Assembly: GCF_019097595.1 (NCBI RefSeq)
Contig: NC_080720.1
Span: 16,708,352 to 16,772,351 of the forward strand
Direction: 5' to 3'
From: Hemibagrus wyckioides
Taxonomy: Eukaryota > Chordata > Actinopteri > Siluriformes > Bagridae
DNA length: 64,000 nucleotides
The translations under genes and the position numbers were made by a program. Numbering within the stretch: the first letter of the stretch is position 1; every line of letters begins with the position of its first letter. Shown here piece after piece: positions 51,531-64,000 of the stretch. The notes under the pieces are model-generated. The model did not search any database, had not been told where the DNA came from, and was given only the letters and a program-made list of their open reading frames with translations.

Positions 51531-51911
51531 AGTAAATGCCTTCCAAAGGCCAAATGTATTTAAAAAATCTTGGTTGAACCTCTAACTATGCCTTCAATTC
51601 ATTTGGGATGACAAAAACGGCAAGGAAATTGCTCACACTATAGAAATGTCGGTCTCACTCATTCCATAATATAAGACAAGCACTCTTTTCATACAGAATA
51701 TTTGCAGAGCTTGCTACTGGCATGAAAATCAGACCCATTATTGGATTGCTCTGTACATCTATGAATTACCAGTGACAGGAATTCCTTAGCCTAGGTGTTT
51801 ATGACTAAGATTTAAGTGTCTAAACCTGTAAAATACCTAAATGTTGACAAAGATTATATGTCTTAAAAGAGGAAATTGTCTGTCTCCATAAGAACATAGA
51901 ACATCCGGAAT

Positions 51912-51913
<2 letters not shown>

Positions 51914-51944
<31 letters not shown>

Positions 51945-51950
51945 TTTTTA
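51914..51950. repeat. (CTT)n microsatellite
   Basis: About ten CTT units followed by a T run. Confidence -1.
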
Positions 51951-53393
51951 CTATCCTTTCTAACCCAGTGTGAAAAATGGCCTTTACAACTGACACAACA
52001 CAGATATTGTCTAGGAGAAGGACAAAGGTGAAAGAGTGACTCAGACTATATAGCATGGAGAAAATCTTAGAGGAAGTTCACTTGGCTTACTCTGAACAAA
52101 TCTACACCACTCACATTGTAATCTAAGAATTTTCAGTCTTAGACACTTGGCAGCATGCTGTAGAAACTAAGTGGGGTTCTTAAGCTTAGATTTTAAACAA
52201 CTTTACTAGACCCATACACAGTGTTTGGGCATAGTTCCAGCCTAAATTAAGTAGCTTTTACTATTCAGAAAAAGTATTCTCAAAATGTTGAATGGGTCTA
52301 AATGTGAAAGTTTTTTTTCTTTCCCTTTCCTTTGGGTCACATTTTATTGGTTTATAATCCTCTTTTACAGATATTGGTAATGACAGAGGATCAAGGCTTC
52401 CTTTTACCTGCTTTGCTGTGAACTACTTTATTTCTGAAGGGTTATCAGACATATTTTTTTATTTAGACAATTTTCACTCCAATTGATTTTATCATTATTA
52501 ACAATAACAATTTTTTTAACCACAGAAAACAGATAAAACATTTTAAAACACCGGATCTGCTTGTTTATGAGGAAAAGCTACTTGGAAATGATCACATAAT
52601 TCTTTTCATCTGAGGCTTATAAGTGCAAACAGACTGTGTCCTTTCTAGGATCTGGTTGTACTTAAAGCAGTGTGTCTGCAATCAGACAAGGTTTGCAGAA
52701 GGCACACCAGCTTTCTCTTGATCATATTAAGCAGTGGCAAACAGAGAGCAGGGGTATTTCAGGCTTGTCTGTTTAAGGGTTCTGGCTACTGCACTGATAC
52801 ACTTATACTAATAAAACATTTGTGCTGATACACATGTTACATTGTTACATATCTGGGCTGGAATGCATTTTTTTAAATTATTTTTTTCCATTGCAAAATA
52901 TAATTTAATTGAAATAAGCCTTACATCTGATGAACACTCATAGTGGCCACCATGTACCTCATCTGAGTCATGCCTGTCCAGCTGACTTCACTGTCTGTGA
53001 TGAAAAGTGTTTTGTCTTTGCTGGAGTTATGTTCCTTCTCCAGTTACCTGTTACCCTGTGGTGTGTCCATAGGTACCTGTCAGTCATGATAGATGGGAGA
53101 CCATGGGGCACTGAAGCAGTACTTCAGCCCTTGAAATGTTGTATACAGGCAAACAGACAGAAGGAATCAAATCCCAGAATCTGAGCTACCATGAAGGTTG
53201 TAGCCAAGGTTCTATACCAAGCTTTTCCGATTTTGATTTATCCTCTTGAATATATCATTGTTTTAAATGAATTCTTCAGTTTAAAACAGACTGCTGCAAC
53301 TCACTAAGTATAGATCAAAACCCTTTTTATATACTCTATTTGCAATGGGCTTAAATAAAGGTAAAACATCTAGGCCTGTGTTTGCAGGTTTTG
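51951..53393. other. Intergenic DNA, nothing recognised
   Basis: AT-rich with poly-T runs near 52309 and 52870. An 84-codon open frame at 52930-53184 resembles nothing known. Confidence -1.
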
Positions 53394-53507
53394 AGTTCAA
53401 TAGCAGGAGGAAAGAAGGCCTACGCTGAATAAACTGAACAAAGGAGTCTTAAACAGGATTTGGCAATGTCTTGTGGAAACAGTATAGCGTTAACACAACC
53501 ATTATTC
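53394..53507. repeat. Dispersed repeat, copy B
   Basis: GAGTTCAATAGCAGGAGGAA to CACAACCATTATTC, in the same orientation as copy A 2 kb away. Confidence -1.
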
Positions 53508-54104
53508 ATCTATTTATGCCTCCTTAAATGTAAAAAGGCAGTGGAACAATATTTTCATCTTTAAAGTATTATAACCAGAGATCAAAGAAGCAGTGCAGGT
53601 ACAAAATACATCCAAACAATTTACTAATGTGTAGTATTCTATTTAAAAAAAAAAAAGAAGCATGTAGCTCATTCTTTGATCAATAAAAAAATCTTTATTT
53701 TCCATTGTAACCTCCAAAAATACAGGCCCACATGCCAAAATCAGCAAGAAACAAAACAACATGACTTGAAATGTGATGGTCTGCAACACACTCATTCAGT
53801 AATGCAAGACAAGTTGGTATCCCTGAAACCTTTGCATAAACAATTACAGGAAAAATGTTAGCTAATTTATTTTCATTTCACCTAGTAACTACAGCTGCTT
53901 TATAAAATTGTGAAAATTTCATAACCTTAACAACCTTAACCTTGACAACAGAACTGTCCTTCTGACCCTTAAAATGAGAGAACATGGTAGAAGAATAATT
54001 TAAATCAGGACCCTGTGAAATAAGGTCAACACGTTTTAAAAACCTGGCCACCTGCATTCATATACATCTCAGCAGCAAGGAGTGTTGCTCTGGATGTTCT
54101 TTTA

Positions 54105-54430
54105 TTCATCACTCATTCATACATTCATCTTTAGAATTCACTTTATCCTGGACTGGGCTGCAGTGGTTGTGGGTTCTATCCTGGGATTACAGAGAGTGAG
54201 GTGGGAATGAACTCTGGATGGCGTGCCAGCTCATAACAGGGCACTGCACCACACACACACACACAGTCACAATTCATCTTTATCTAGCCTTCTAAACTAC
54301 TAGTGTGTAGAGGAAGGGGACACAGAAAGAAACATACTCAGGATCTACACACAGACAATGAACCTAGTATTGAAATTGGACCCTGGAAATGTGAGGTGGC
54401 AGCACTACCCCCTGTGCCACCATGCTGCCC
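54105..54430 (+). repeat. SINE-like repeat (copy 9)
   Basis: Starts with ATTCATACATTCATCTTTAG and TTTATCCTGGACTGGGCTGC, has a short CA run at 54251-54266, then ATTGGACCCTGGAAATGTGA and GCACTACCCCCTGTGCCACC. Complete but diverged. Confidence -1.
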
Positions 54431-56504
54431 TATTAATGTTTAAGTTACCTGGAAATGGATTCTTCATTTTATTCAGTCCTTTCATATCAACATTTCAGTC
54501 TTTAACCATAATTTCAAATGCTTCTATATAGTTAAGCTTTATGGCATGCACTATGAGAGGCAAGCTTATGGCTTTTAGTTTAACAATTACATACAAACAA
54601 AAAGTTGTATTAGCCACTATCTGATGCAGTCCGATCTGAATAATCTTCACGAGCAGAGCACTGGCATGAACAGGAGAACACATTTAGTCTAAATTTTGCA
54701 GTAAATAACTGGTGTTTATTATCTACAGTTGTGATGTGCCATGTTTCTTCACAGTAAGGGCTGTTATTTGCAATGAAAAATAAAAAATGTTTCTTGACAC
54801 ATTGATATTTACCACTGGCAAGCGCTTGTATAAATAATGTCTCCGTTCAGGAAATATTTTTTGGTTACAGCCCAGTATAAATATGTTTTCATACCTCAGG
54901 AATGCAAATTGGCCACTGTTAATTATATGTCATGAGTGAGAAAGTTCAGAACAGAATTTTATATAAAATTACTACTTTTTCAGTATGGCTCTCATGAATC
55001 AGCTATAGTGCCATATTAAGCCACAGCAAGAAACCAAGTGCATTTATTACACCCTATGTTCAGATCAGTACTTTATTTCCACCGAACTGGTGTCCTGATA
55101 TTGCATTCCTTTTGTACACCTGCCATGTGTAATCCATGAGAGCTCTGGAAACAACTTACATTTTAAAACCAGAGTTCACCTCTGCAATGTAAAAGCAATG
55201 TTTTAGATGATCGAACTAGCCATGGTTTCCGATGAAGAAATTTCATGTATCTCTATACAGAGCCTTCGGTTTCTCTTCAAAATTTCACATACTTTGGTAA
55301 TCTGTGCAGTACCGGCACATATGTTTTCAATAGTACATGGTTTCAGAAGCATTTGGCACCGAGTTCACGTACTGCATGTACTTATGGGATCTTATGGGAG
55401 AGTTTTGGAATGTAGAATAAACGACATGACGATAAATAAGTGCTCATTAACCAGAAACTTGTAAATGTCAACATGTCTTTCTATGCCAGGAGAAATTGGA
55501 CTATATTAAACTCATTCTAAAAATACGGAATAGATTGCTGGGAGACTTTGAACAGATGTTTTAGACAAATGATCATTTAGATGGAATACCCTTTGAAAGA
55601 ATTGTGTGCCGTTCCAGAGACTTGTAAAATTTAAGCCAAGATTCATTGAGGCTGTTTTGAAGGCTTTTGATGGTCCAACACTCTACTATACACTTCATGT
55701 TGTTTTTTCCTTTAATTTGTCACCCACTTTTTTTTTTTCTCTAAAGTGACTGGGAACTGTGAAGGCCTGCAGCACATCAACAGATTTTGCGAGGACTTAA
55801 GTCATGAATGGAATGCTAGTAATTGCTATTATCCGTTTGTCTGTGTAATTTAGGTCTTGGGCTATTTCAAGATGCTAACATCTGCAGTGTTTATGGTTTT
55901 CCATCAACAGATGAAAGGTTACAGACGAGACAGGCTAAATGTCCCTCGTTAGAATTCCTATGAATTTTGTGTAAGACAGAGTTGGATAATGAGAACAATA
56001 ACAGTTTGTCAGGCACTAGGACCAAGGGCATGCCCTTCACAGAGGAGGCACTCAGACAGAGACTCCTTACTCCTTACTCCTAACTTTCACAGCAATCTGT
56101 TTCTCAGCCACTACAGGAGCTGTGTGGACCTGGATGACAGAAGAATTTGCTTTTCCTGATCTGGAATTTGGGATTAAGTGGCAGTTTGGAATTTGGGAAC
56201 TTCAGAACACTGGAATGTCAACAGCTTACATGCAATCCTTTGGAAAGTGTCAGAGAGGAACTGACAAGAATTGCTGAATACTGGAAGAAAGAAATTAGAG
56301 GTTTGAGCCACTGTTTTCACACTAACTTTCCACTGTGTAAGGATCGCAGGTTATCCATGTTATGTTATTCCTAAAATCAAACACTCCTTCTTATGTGTTC
56401 ATTGGTTGTGATATACTTCATTGTGTTTGTTTTTTCTATAATAATTCTCTAACAATTCTTCACATTCATGTTTTTTGCATGTACTATCATTAAGTTCCAG
56501 TTTA
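54431..56504. other. Intergenic DNA, nothing recognised
   Basis: Short open frames at 55207-55464 and 56147-56374 have no recognisable domains. Confidence -1.
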
Positions 56505-56550
56505 GGGTGTGTGTGTGTGTGTGTATTTGTGTGTTTGTGTGTTGGGGGTG
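56505..56550. repeat. (GT)n microsatellite
   Basis: GT units with T-rich interruptions. Confidence -1.
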
Positions 56551-56767
56551 ATGTTTGGATTCCGCTTCTTTTCCACATGAACATACAGAATGTTGTGGGT
56601 TTGTCCTTATCCTTTTTAATATGCCAGTATTTCTCATTTTTCATTGTGATTGTGTTAATCTTTGACATTGCCTGCAGTGGTTTATCAACATAAATCAACC
56701 TCTTAATTGCTTATTTGAATTTAGGGAATAGAAAACATTTGTCCTTGCATTCAAATTATGGCCAATA

Positions 56768-56768
56768 A

Positions 56769-56799
<31 letters not shown>
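56768..56799. repeat. (CA)n microsatellite
   Basis: About 12 CA units, then AAACACA. Confidence -1.
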
Positions 56800-59700
56800 T
56801 ACTCATACTATACACATGAATCATATTACCTCAAGTCATATAGTAGCAAGGATGTAAGATTGGCAGCAGAAGAAATTTGCTTCTCTTATCTAACATATGA
56901 TCATACTCCAGGCTGACTGTCATCACATCGCTCGTCATCATCACCGTCTTTTTAGAACACGTTGAGCTTCATCTCAGTTACGCCTCTATCACGCCTCAAT
57001 CACTCATTATTCATTTATGAATACAAGGCATTACATCTCATTACATTCCTGGTGCACACATGCAAGCAATGAAGTGGAGCTTCTGAAGATACTTGCTGAC
57101 ATGTTTACCAAGACCATTTGTACAGTTTCGAATACGCAGGTATCCAGAAAAATGTACAGCTGTGTTATCAAAAGATTATTTGCTATTTGTAAAATTAACG
57201 TAGGCTTTCCAAGACACAATATCAGGTTCTTTTAACTAATGCAAACATATCTTAAGTTCTGACCTGGTGTTTAGTTAAGCTGATATCTCTGCTTATCTCA
57301 CTGGCACACAGGTCAAATACTGATATTTCCCAGACATTTAGTAAATTCCTGTTGATTCATGTATACACAACAGGGCAATTAATAGACTTTAACACTCAAG
57401 TTCATCAAACTGACGTATTTAGAAATCCTACATGTCTAAATTAAACATTAAATTAAACTTAAATGGTGCTTATTCAGAAGTTGTCAATGAGCTGCTAATT
57501 TTACACCAATTAAGGTGCTAAAGCCCCTGCATTCCATAACACACCTAAAACATCATTTAGTGACTCATGAACAGGGATCTTTTAGTAGCACTAATCCGTC
57601 TCAACCATTTTGCACAGTTATGACAACAGCCTCGAGAGGGTTTGCTATGCTGACCCCAGGGCTCCCCCTTCAGAGCTGGGGATTACTCAAAGGATAACAA
57701 GAGAAACTGGAGAAAACAAATATGTGGCCCAGGAGCCATGCTAAGAAAATAAACTCTCTGCCCAAGGACTGAGAGTCAATTATCAAGTTTCAGACTAAAT
57801 AGACAGTAACAGCTGAATTGGCAGCATATTAATGGTTTCTGTGAGCGCTTAAAAAACAATTGTTGTCACTAAAATGAGGAGGGGAAAAACATCCCTTGTT
57901 TACTTCATGACAAATTGCAGGACTTATTCCAAATTGGATACACCTGTGCCAATGGCAAGCTTTTCTTTCTCTGATGTAGTACATAGTAGAGTAAATTCTG
58001 TCTCATGTTCTGTCTGAAGATACCAGCCATGGAGCAGAATTATGTGCCAACACGTGGCTTCAATTCCAAAGCTGTCCAATAAATATGACCCTGAAGGTAT
58101 GCACCCTGTCCCGGTGCAGCTGTAAATCAGAATTTTGATATAAACTGTCTGGAATATTTACCAGTTTCCCTCTGAAATATGTTCAAGAGATGCAGGTGTT
58201 TCCCCATGAGAAACTCTCTCACACATCCTTTTTCTGCTGTTCTGTAAACTGTTAGAATATGTTAGAGGCCTTTATCTAAGACTTGGGTTATGGCCAGAAA
58301 TCTCTTTTGTTCGGTTTTCTGCAGTGCTGGGCAGTTTTCCCTTGTTTCAGTAACTATTAAGAAGGGTTAGGGGAATAAGGGGAACTTTACTGTCAATTCC
58401 TGTCAATTCCTTGTCAGTCTTGTGATGCTCCCTCTCATGTGAATAATATTTTTCCACATGCTGTATTAAAAGTTTGGTAATATTAATATTTATTAGAAAG
58501 ATTAAATAGTCATGTAATGTAGTTTGTGTATTTAATTAAAAAAATCTGTAGTGTCACCAGTAGAATTGTTTATGTTATCAGTTTACATGAGCATATAAAA
58601 TATGAAAGCATTGGTAGTATATTAATAGATGCCAGATAGTTACTGTATTTGCTGCTGTTTTGGTTATACGTCTAATCAGAATTGTATTTATTTATAAATA
58701 TAAAACAGCCCACATCGGGGAAATGTATGTAACTTGTTTCAAAATTGTGTATATTTTAGTTGTACATGAACTCTCTCCCTCTGTCATGTGCAGAAATGAT
58801 TTATGCACATGATTTAATCTTTGAACTCTAATTTAAATATTTTGAGGAGTCGAAGACAGTTGTATACAGCTGCTATGAAACATAATGTAAATCTGAACAT
58901 CTGGGACAAAGCAGTATGGAGAAAACAACAGGAGTAAAGACTTTTACCCGCAGTGCCCCAGGACAAGTGTTTGCTAATGGTGTAGGCAGCTAAGCCCTAA
59001 GCCTCTTTTGGTACCCCATCTGGAGGCTTAGGCTGAAATTGAGCAAAGCTGAGGATACATTCCAGCACTGTGGAGCAAAGCACTTCATAACATGTTTATG
59101 GTGATATCAGACATAGTGGGTCAAGTAAAATTGAAAGTGGTTTACAGTAAATTTCTCATTGCTGCTGCTAATCAGATAATCCATTCACACCCAGAAAAAA
59201 TTGTGAAAATTTGAAAAACCGTGGTGGTTCTATAGCTGTGTCCTGACTTCAAGTGGTTTCAGTCTCAAATCAGACTTTTCAATCCACAGAGCAAAGTTTG
59301 GTTTTTCTGGATCTTCACAGTAGATCATAACAATTTGACTAAATTAGTCAGGATATTTGTTTAAAGTCAGGTCTACTAAATCAAGTGCATATTCTTGTAG
59401 TGACACCTAAAACGTGCACTAGATCCTAAACATACTGAAACTGTGCTGATATTGAATGCAGCAAGAATAATTTATGATCTTTGTCTGACAGAGCATTCCT
59501 CCTCATGTACCTCAGCATGGAGAATGTTTTCAGGCCTCGGAGGATGAGAATGTTGGCACGGATATTCCTAAGGGAATTTGTACTCACATATACCTGAGTT
59601 AAGTTTGTTTTTTTTAAATGGCATCTACAACTTTTCTGCTTAAGCTAGCTTGTACTGTCACAGTTCATCTTCCTAAATGTCTTGTTTTTCTAGAGCGTTT

Positions 59701-61382
59701 CGTCCAAGGTTACTGCTTTTAGAGGAGGATTCTTAAAAATGAGATTAAGTGATGTCATGGCCTGATGCCTGGATTTCACAATGGATGGATTTTCCAAGCT
59801 GTGCTGTCTAAAGTAATGTTTCTCTCAATTTGTGACGATGTGCATGTGACTCTTTGTGTCTTTCAAACATTCAAGTACTATTTTAACGCAAATACAGTTT
59901 GGTTCAAAGGTTTTGGCTCAAGTATGATATTGTAAATCTCAAGGGTTAAAAGACATGTACACAGTCTTCAAATCTTGCCAAGAATGTTTTTCTTAGTTGG
60001 CAGAAAACATTTGGAAGCTCTGATTCCTTGCGTAGGAGGCCCATCACTGGGACCAAAGTTTAAATCTTGATTACGTCTTGGACTTTCATGGCCAGAGGTC
60101 CAAGATATTATTTTCTGGGTGGGAATCATGGTTTAGTTACCATCTCAGCGGTATTAATCTACATTGGTACTGGTTATTTTTGGATATCTGCCAGCTTATG
60201 CACACAGAATTGTTCAGTGAGGCTTCTTTTCATGTCTGTTTGTCTGCCTTAGGATATGTTAACAGAACTTGAAAAGATATGGTGTTGGGCTTCAAGTATC
60301 TCCAAGGAAAAATATTCCAGATTGCCTGGTGCTGTGTGAATGGATGGAGATACTGTAGGTGGGAATTGGGAGTCATGATTACCACTGGCTAAATAATTGG
60401 GTAGAGAAAAAATTGTGCTATTTTACATTTTAAACGTAAATAACTACTAATCCTACGTAATTGTTTAAGCCCATGCTATAGATTGACCACCTACAACCTA
60501 AGTTGCATGGTGTGTGACTATTTACAATTAAGTAAGGACATAAAGGACACTGTGTTATTAACACCTGTACTGACCTGCAATGCAGGACAAAGTGTGTCAT
60601 TTGATAATGTAGGTCTTTGTTCACATTAAATAATGTGACACTTCCACAATTTCTTGCAACATTACATAGCATAGCAGGGAGAGAAAGCTCTTTTTGCCAA
60701 AAGGACCTAATAAACTTGTTATACAAAGGAAATGTTTGACCCCCTAAGACTTGAATTTGGATGAACAGTCCTGCCGCATTCTTTAATTTGATTGTTAATT
60801 CTACCTGGACTTTTGGATTCTGGTGATCAGGTCCAACACATCTGGTTTGAATCACACCATGACAGATAGGCATCAAATTTGCAGGAATCCTCATATTTAT
60901 AGCTACCAATTCTAATAGATTCCCTATTGTAATTGAGCTTTTATTCATATTAGATATTTTAAGTATTACAAACAGAAAGGCTGTCATGGGAACAGAAAGA
61001 AAAGTTGACAGTTGGTCTCAATTGCATGCGATTATCCTCTGTAGATTGCTAACGCGAAACAATGGCCAAAGGCAAAATGGTTGTCTTAGTTCCCGGATTC
61101 CTAGCAAGCTGTAGCTAGCTGGCAGACGAAGCAAAGTTTCCTTTAAAGCACATGGCCCGAAGCACCGATCCGTTTGGAATGTCTTTTTGTCTTGAAATGC
61201 TTCTTTATGAATTTAGACCTATTTATTACAGGCTTACCTGTCTGTGAACAAATATACATTTCCCAGAATTCTCTTGCACTCAAGCAAAATATTGCTTCAG
61301 TATATTTTTGTAATTAGGCTTTAGACATGGAATTAAGTTCTGTTGTACTTTAGTAAGACATGGTACTGAATGGCAAAATGTA
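56800..61382. other. Intergenic DNA with one unexplained long open frame
   Basis: No repeat recognised. The minus strand at 60430-60987 is open for 185 codons from ATG 60985-60987; the predicted protein is mixed hydrophobic/polar and matches no family I know. See findings. Confidence -1.
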
Positions 61383-62316
61383 TACACTCACCAAACACTT
61401 TATTAGGAACACTATACTAATAATGGGTAGGGCCTCTGTTGCTCTCAAAAGCTTCAATTCTTTGTTGCATGGATTTACCAGATGTTGGAAACATTCCTTT
61501 GAGATTTTGTTCCATGTTGACATGATTGTATTACACAATTCCTGAAGATTTTTCAGGTGTGCTTGTATGTTTTGGTAAGAAGAATCGTGGCCATGAAGGG
61601 ATACACATGGTCAGGAACAATACTCAAATAGGCTACAGTATTTAAGTGATGATTGGTAGGCCCAAAGTGTGCCAAGAAAACATTATCCACACCATTACAC
61701 TACCTCCACCATCCTGGACTGTTCATGATGGATGGATTCATGATGTCTGTGCCAAATGGATTCATGATGTCCGACTCTACCATCTATGTACTTCAGCAGA
61801 AATTGAGATTCATAAGTCCAGGTTTGGTTTTCCAGTTTTGGTGAGAAGAGGACCCCAGTGCTTTTGCCCATCTGCCTGATGGTTGTGTGTTCTGAGATGC
61901 TTTTCCTTTAGCCTTTCTGTCTCAAACCAGTTGGGTCATTCTCCACTGATCTCTCTCATCAACAATGTGTTTCTGTCTGCAGAACTGCTGCTCACTGGAT
62001 ATTTTTTCTTTTTTTGCAACATTATGTTGTACTGTTGTGTGTGAAATTTCCATGAGATGAGCAGTAATAGAAACACCTAAACTAGCCTGTCTGGCATCAA
62101 GAACCTGGCACCAACAATCATACTACAGTCAAAATCACTGAGATCAGGTTGCCCCCCCATTCTGATGGTTGATGTGAACATTACCTGAAGCTACTGGCCT
62201 GTATCTACATGATTTTATACATTGCACTGCTGCCACATGATTGGCTGATTAGATGATTGAATGAACGTTTAGTGAATGAATAGGTGTACAGCTGTTCATA
62301 ATACTACAGTGAGTGC
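61383..62316 (-). mobile_element. Tc1-like DNA transposon, long decayed copy
   Basis: The left end reads CACTCACCAAACACTTTATT followed by AGGAACAC, and the right end has TTGGCTGATTAGATGATTG and ends in GTGAGTG, the terminal inverted repeat pattern of an abundant fish Tc1-like family. Inside, the minus strand encodes pieces of a Tc1 transposase (separate entry). At 934 bp it is shorter than a full Tc1 element because of internal loss. Confidence -1.
61385..62160 (-). pseudogene. Tc1-like transposase, broken
   Basis: Starts at ATG 62158-62160 with GGQPDLSDFDCSMIVGAR, the N-terminal helix-turn-helix region of this transposase group, then shifts frame and meets stops. Further on, DHVYPFMATI (about 61570-61600) and NTIMSTWNKISKECFQHLV (within 61470-61535) match the middle and C-terminal parts. 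The segment between them, where QDNAPCHKA-like and DLNPIEH-like catalytic motifs should lie, is missing. It cannot make an active enzyme. Confidence -1.
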
Positions 62317-63004
62317 AGATTTTTTAAATTTCTTGCTCATTTCTTCCCAGTGTCCTACAGTATATAATGTCATGTATAGTCTCTTAATCAAGATACTACT
62401 GCACTGCAACTTCGTCCACCTATATATGCAAGTTAGTGGAATAACCACTGTTACCTCTTGTTTTGCATTATTCTTTATGGATTATGTTGTATAACAGACA
62501 AGACTGAACATACACAATCCCAAGTCTGTCATCCAACAGCATTTTATATGAAGTTTTCATCTAAATGAAGTATAACATAGACCCCTGTCTTGGTATTATG
62601 GTTGGTTCCATACACAGTCTATGGTCTCAGTGGAAACTCAGGGATGGTCTAAAGCAGCTGGTAATTTGCTTGTGGTTTAGGGCTAGGCTTAAGAGTTGTG
62701 AGGCATGAAATAATTGTTGAATACTTGCCTTTTTGCTGAGGTACAGTCTCTGAGGTACACCTTAATCATCAAGTTGAAAAAATATTTTTGGAAATGCCAC
62801 TAATGGTTTGGAAGTGCACATTTCCTGTTCCACATGTTGAAAATCGTATTTCATTAAAGGTTATTGATCTTTTTAATTTAAATCTGTAACATAAAATGTT
62901 TTCATTTATTGTTAATCATTGTCATCATTTATCATTTGTTCCTTTTTACGTTAAGAAAGGAAATAGTGTTTCTTGCTGATCTCTCTCTCTCTCTCTCTCT
63001 CTCT

Positions 63005-63075
<71 letters not shown>

Positions 63076-64000
63076 CTTACTATCACAAAAAAAATACTGA
63101 GGGCTGTTCAACTAAATTTGGAACATGTAGATATTTATATATCAACATTTTATCCCTGCCACATTGAATCAGTGTCAAACCAGATTTGACTGTTACCGGA
63201 CCTGTAGCAATGCAGACCACACACAGACATGCAGACAGACGCGCAACACCTCTGACCTGCCTGCCTGACAGGGGAAGTTGTCCTGCACATTCCAGATTGA
63301 CAAGACTTCCCATGGCAGAGTTTACCGCTTGTCTACTTTTGGAGATGTAGCACAGGTGTGTGGGGAAAACTGCACACTACTTTAAAACCTATCTGGCTTT
63401 AGCTGACCTGGTAGAATACTTGATATCACACTATGAGACAGAAAGAAACTACACCATTTTAGATTTCATGACTATAGAACTGAAATGAATATTGGTCTTT
63501 TAGTAGATATACCCCAAATTGCTCTACGCTTTATTTACAAGATTATTCTTATCTCTCCATAACATGATGAATAGGTAGGAACATCAGGAAAGGGAAGATT
63601 GAAATTCAGCTCAGTGCCACCAGGTCTTATTAAAAGATTTCCATGTGAATCAATATGTAGATGTATATGTATGTGTATGTGTGCGTTTTTAGACTTGCTT
63701 TTCCACAAACGATAATTAATAGATGCAATAAGGAAGGAGCTCAAGGTCTGTCAAATTTACTTTAAAAATCTATGGGTACCAAGTGATTTGTGCAAAGCTA
63801 GAGAAGCTGCATAATTATTTGTGATGAACTTGTTGTAGCAGAATAAGATTAGAATGTATATCAAGTCCGATTCATGTGTCAGGAATGTGAACCAGCAGTT
63901 CCTAATGATATTTTGAAATATTGTTACATTTTTAAATCTGCACTTTGGCTTCATGAGACATTGTATGCTTTCTTTCAGATGTACTTTTCATCATCCAATG
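62317..64000. other. Intergenic DNA at the right edge
   Basis: Apart from the CT/AT microsatellite nothing is recognised. Around 63090-63320 the DNA is a little more GC-rich and may be an old repeat. Confidence -1.
62980..63072. repeat. Compound (CT)n(AT)n microsatellite
   Basis: CT units at 62980-63005, then about 32 uninterrupted AT units at 63008-63072. Long AT runs can extrude as cruciforms and are often misassembled. Confidence -1.

Noticed and set aside
62909..63167. Open frames rich in IYIYIY and SLSLSL
   Set aside because: These are translations of the (CT)n(AT)n microsatellite.
1..64000. CRISPR arrays, bacterial operons, tRNA or rRNA genes
   Set aside because: No regularly spaced repeats with unique spacers, no cloverleaf with A and B boxes, and the DNA is plainly vertebrate.

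Overview
The window is vertebrate nuclear DNA, almost certainly from a teleost fish and plausibly an ostariophysan such as a catfish. The grounds are two intronless Shaker-type potassium channel genes, an AT-rich background, and interspersed repeats of kinds common in fish: Tc1-like transposons whose ends read CTTTATTAGGAACAC, a Tc1-type MITE, and a recurring SINE-like family. I see no bacterial, viral or organellar gene structure. The fish lineage is inferred from remembered repeat types, not from a search.

Two genes are certain, both on the minus strand and both single-exon in their coding part. kcna3 (Kv1.3) is at 28059-29603 and kcna2 (Kv1.2) at 14194-15675. Their order in the direction of transcription (kcna3, then kcna2) matches the mammalian KCNA3-KCNA2-KCNA10 cluster, so kcna10 is expected beyond the left edge. 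Both proteins are complete: T1 tetramerisation domain, six membrane segments, S4 arginine ladder, TVGYGD filter, PVP hinge and C-terminal TDV. Kv1.2 and Kv1.3 subunits can co-assemble into delayed-rectifier tetramers. kcna3 sits in a CpG-rich block (about 28050-30410) with a TATA box and short 5' leader. kcna2 coding sequence is less CpG-rich, and its likely 5' non-coding exons lie in a separate GC-rich block at about 17250-18320.

Layout: 1-14 kb, AT-rich intergenic DNA with microsatellites, SINE-like copies, one Tc1-like copy and one MITE-like element; 14-18.3 kb, kcna2 locus; 18.3-27.1 kb, intergenic, with repeats and a Tc1-type transposase fragment; 27.2-30.4 kb, kcna3 locus and a compact GC-rich block with three RFX X-box-like motifs; 30.4-46 kb, repeat-rich, including a nested insertion, an intact-ended MITE and a foldback Tc1 derivative; 46.4-47.2 kb, an isolated CpG-rich block without a recognised gene; 47.2-64 kb, AT-rich intergenic DNA with microsatellites and a long decayed Tc1 element.

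I did not find a convincing new biological system. The most useful leads are the orphan CpG-rich/X-box blocks, the foldback Tc1 derivative, and the missing regulatory tyrosine in Kv1.2.
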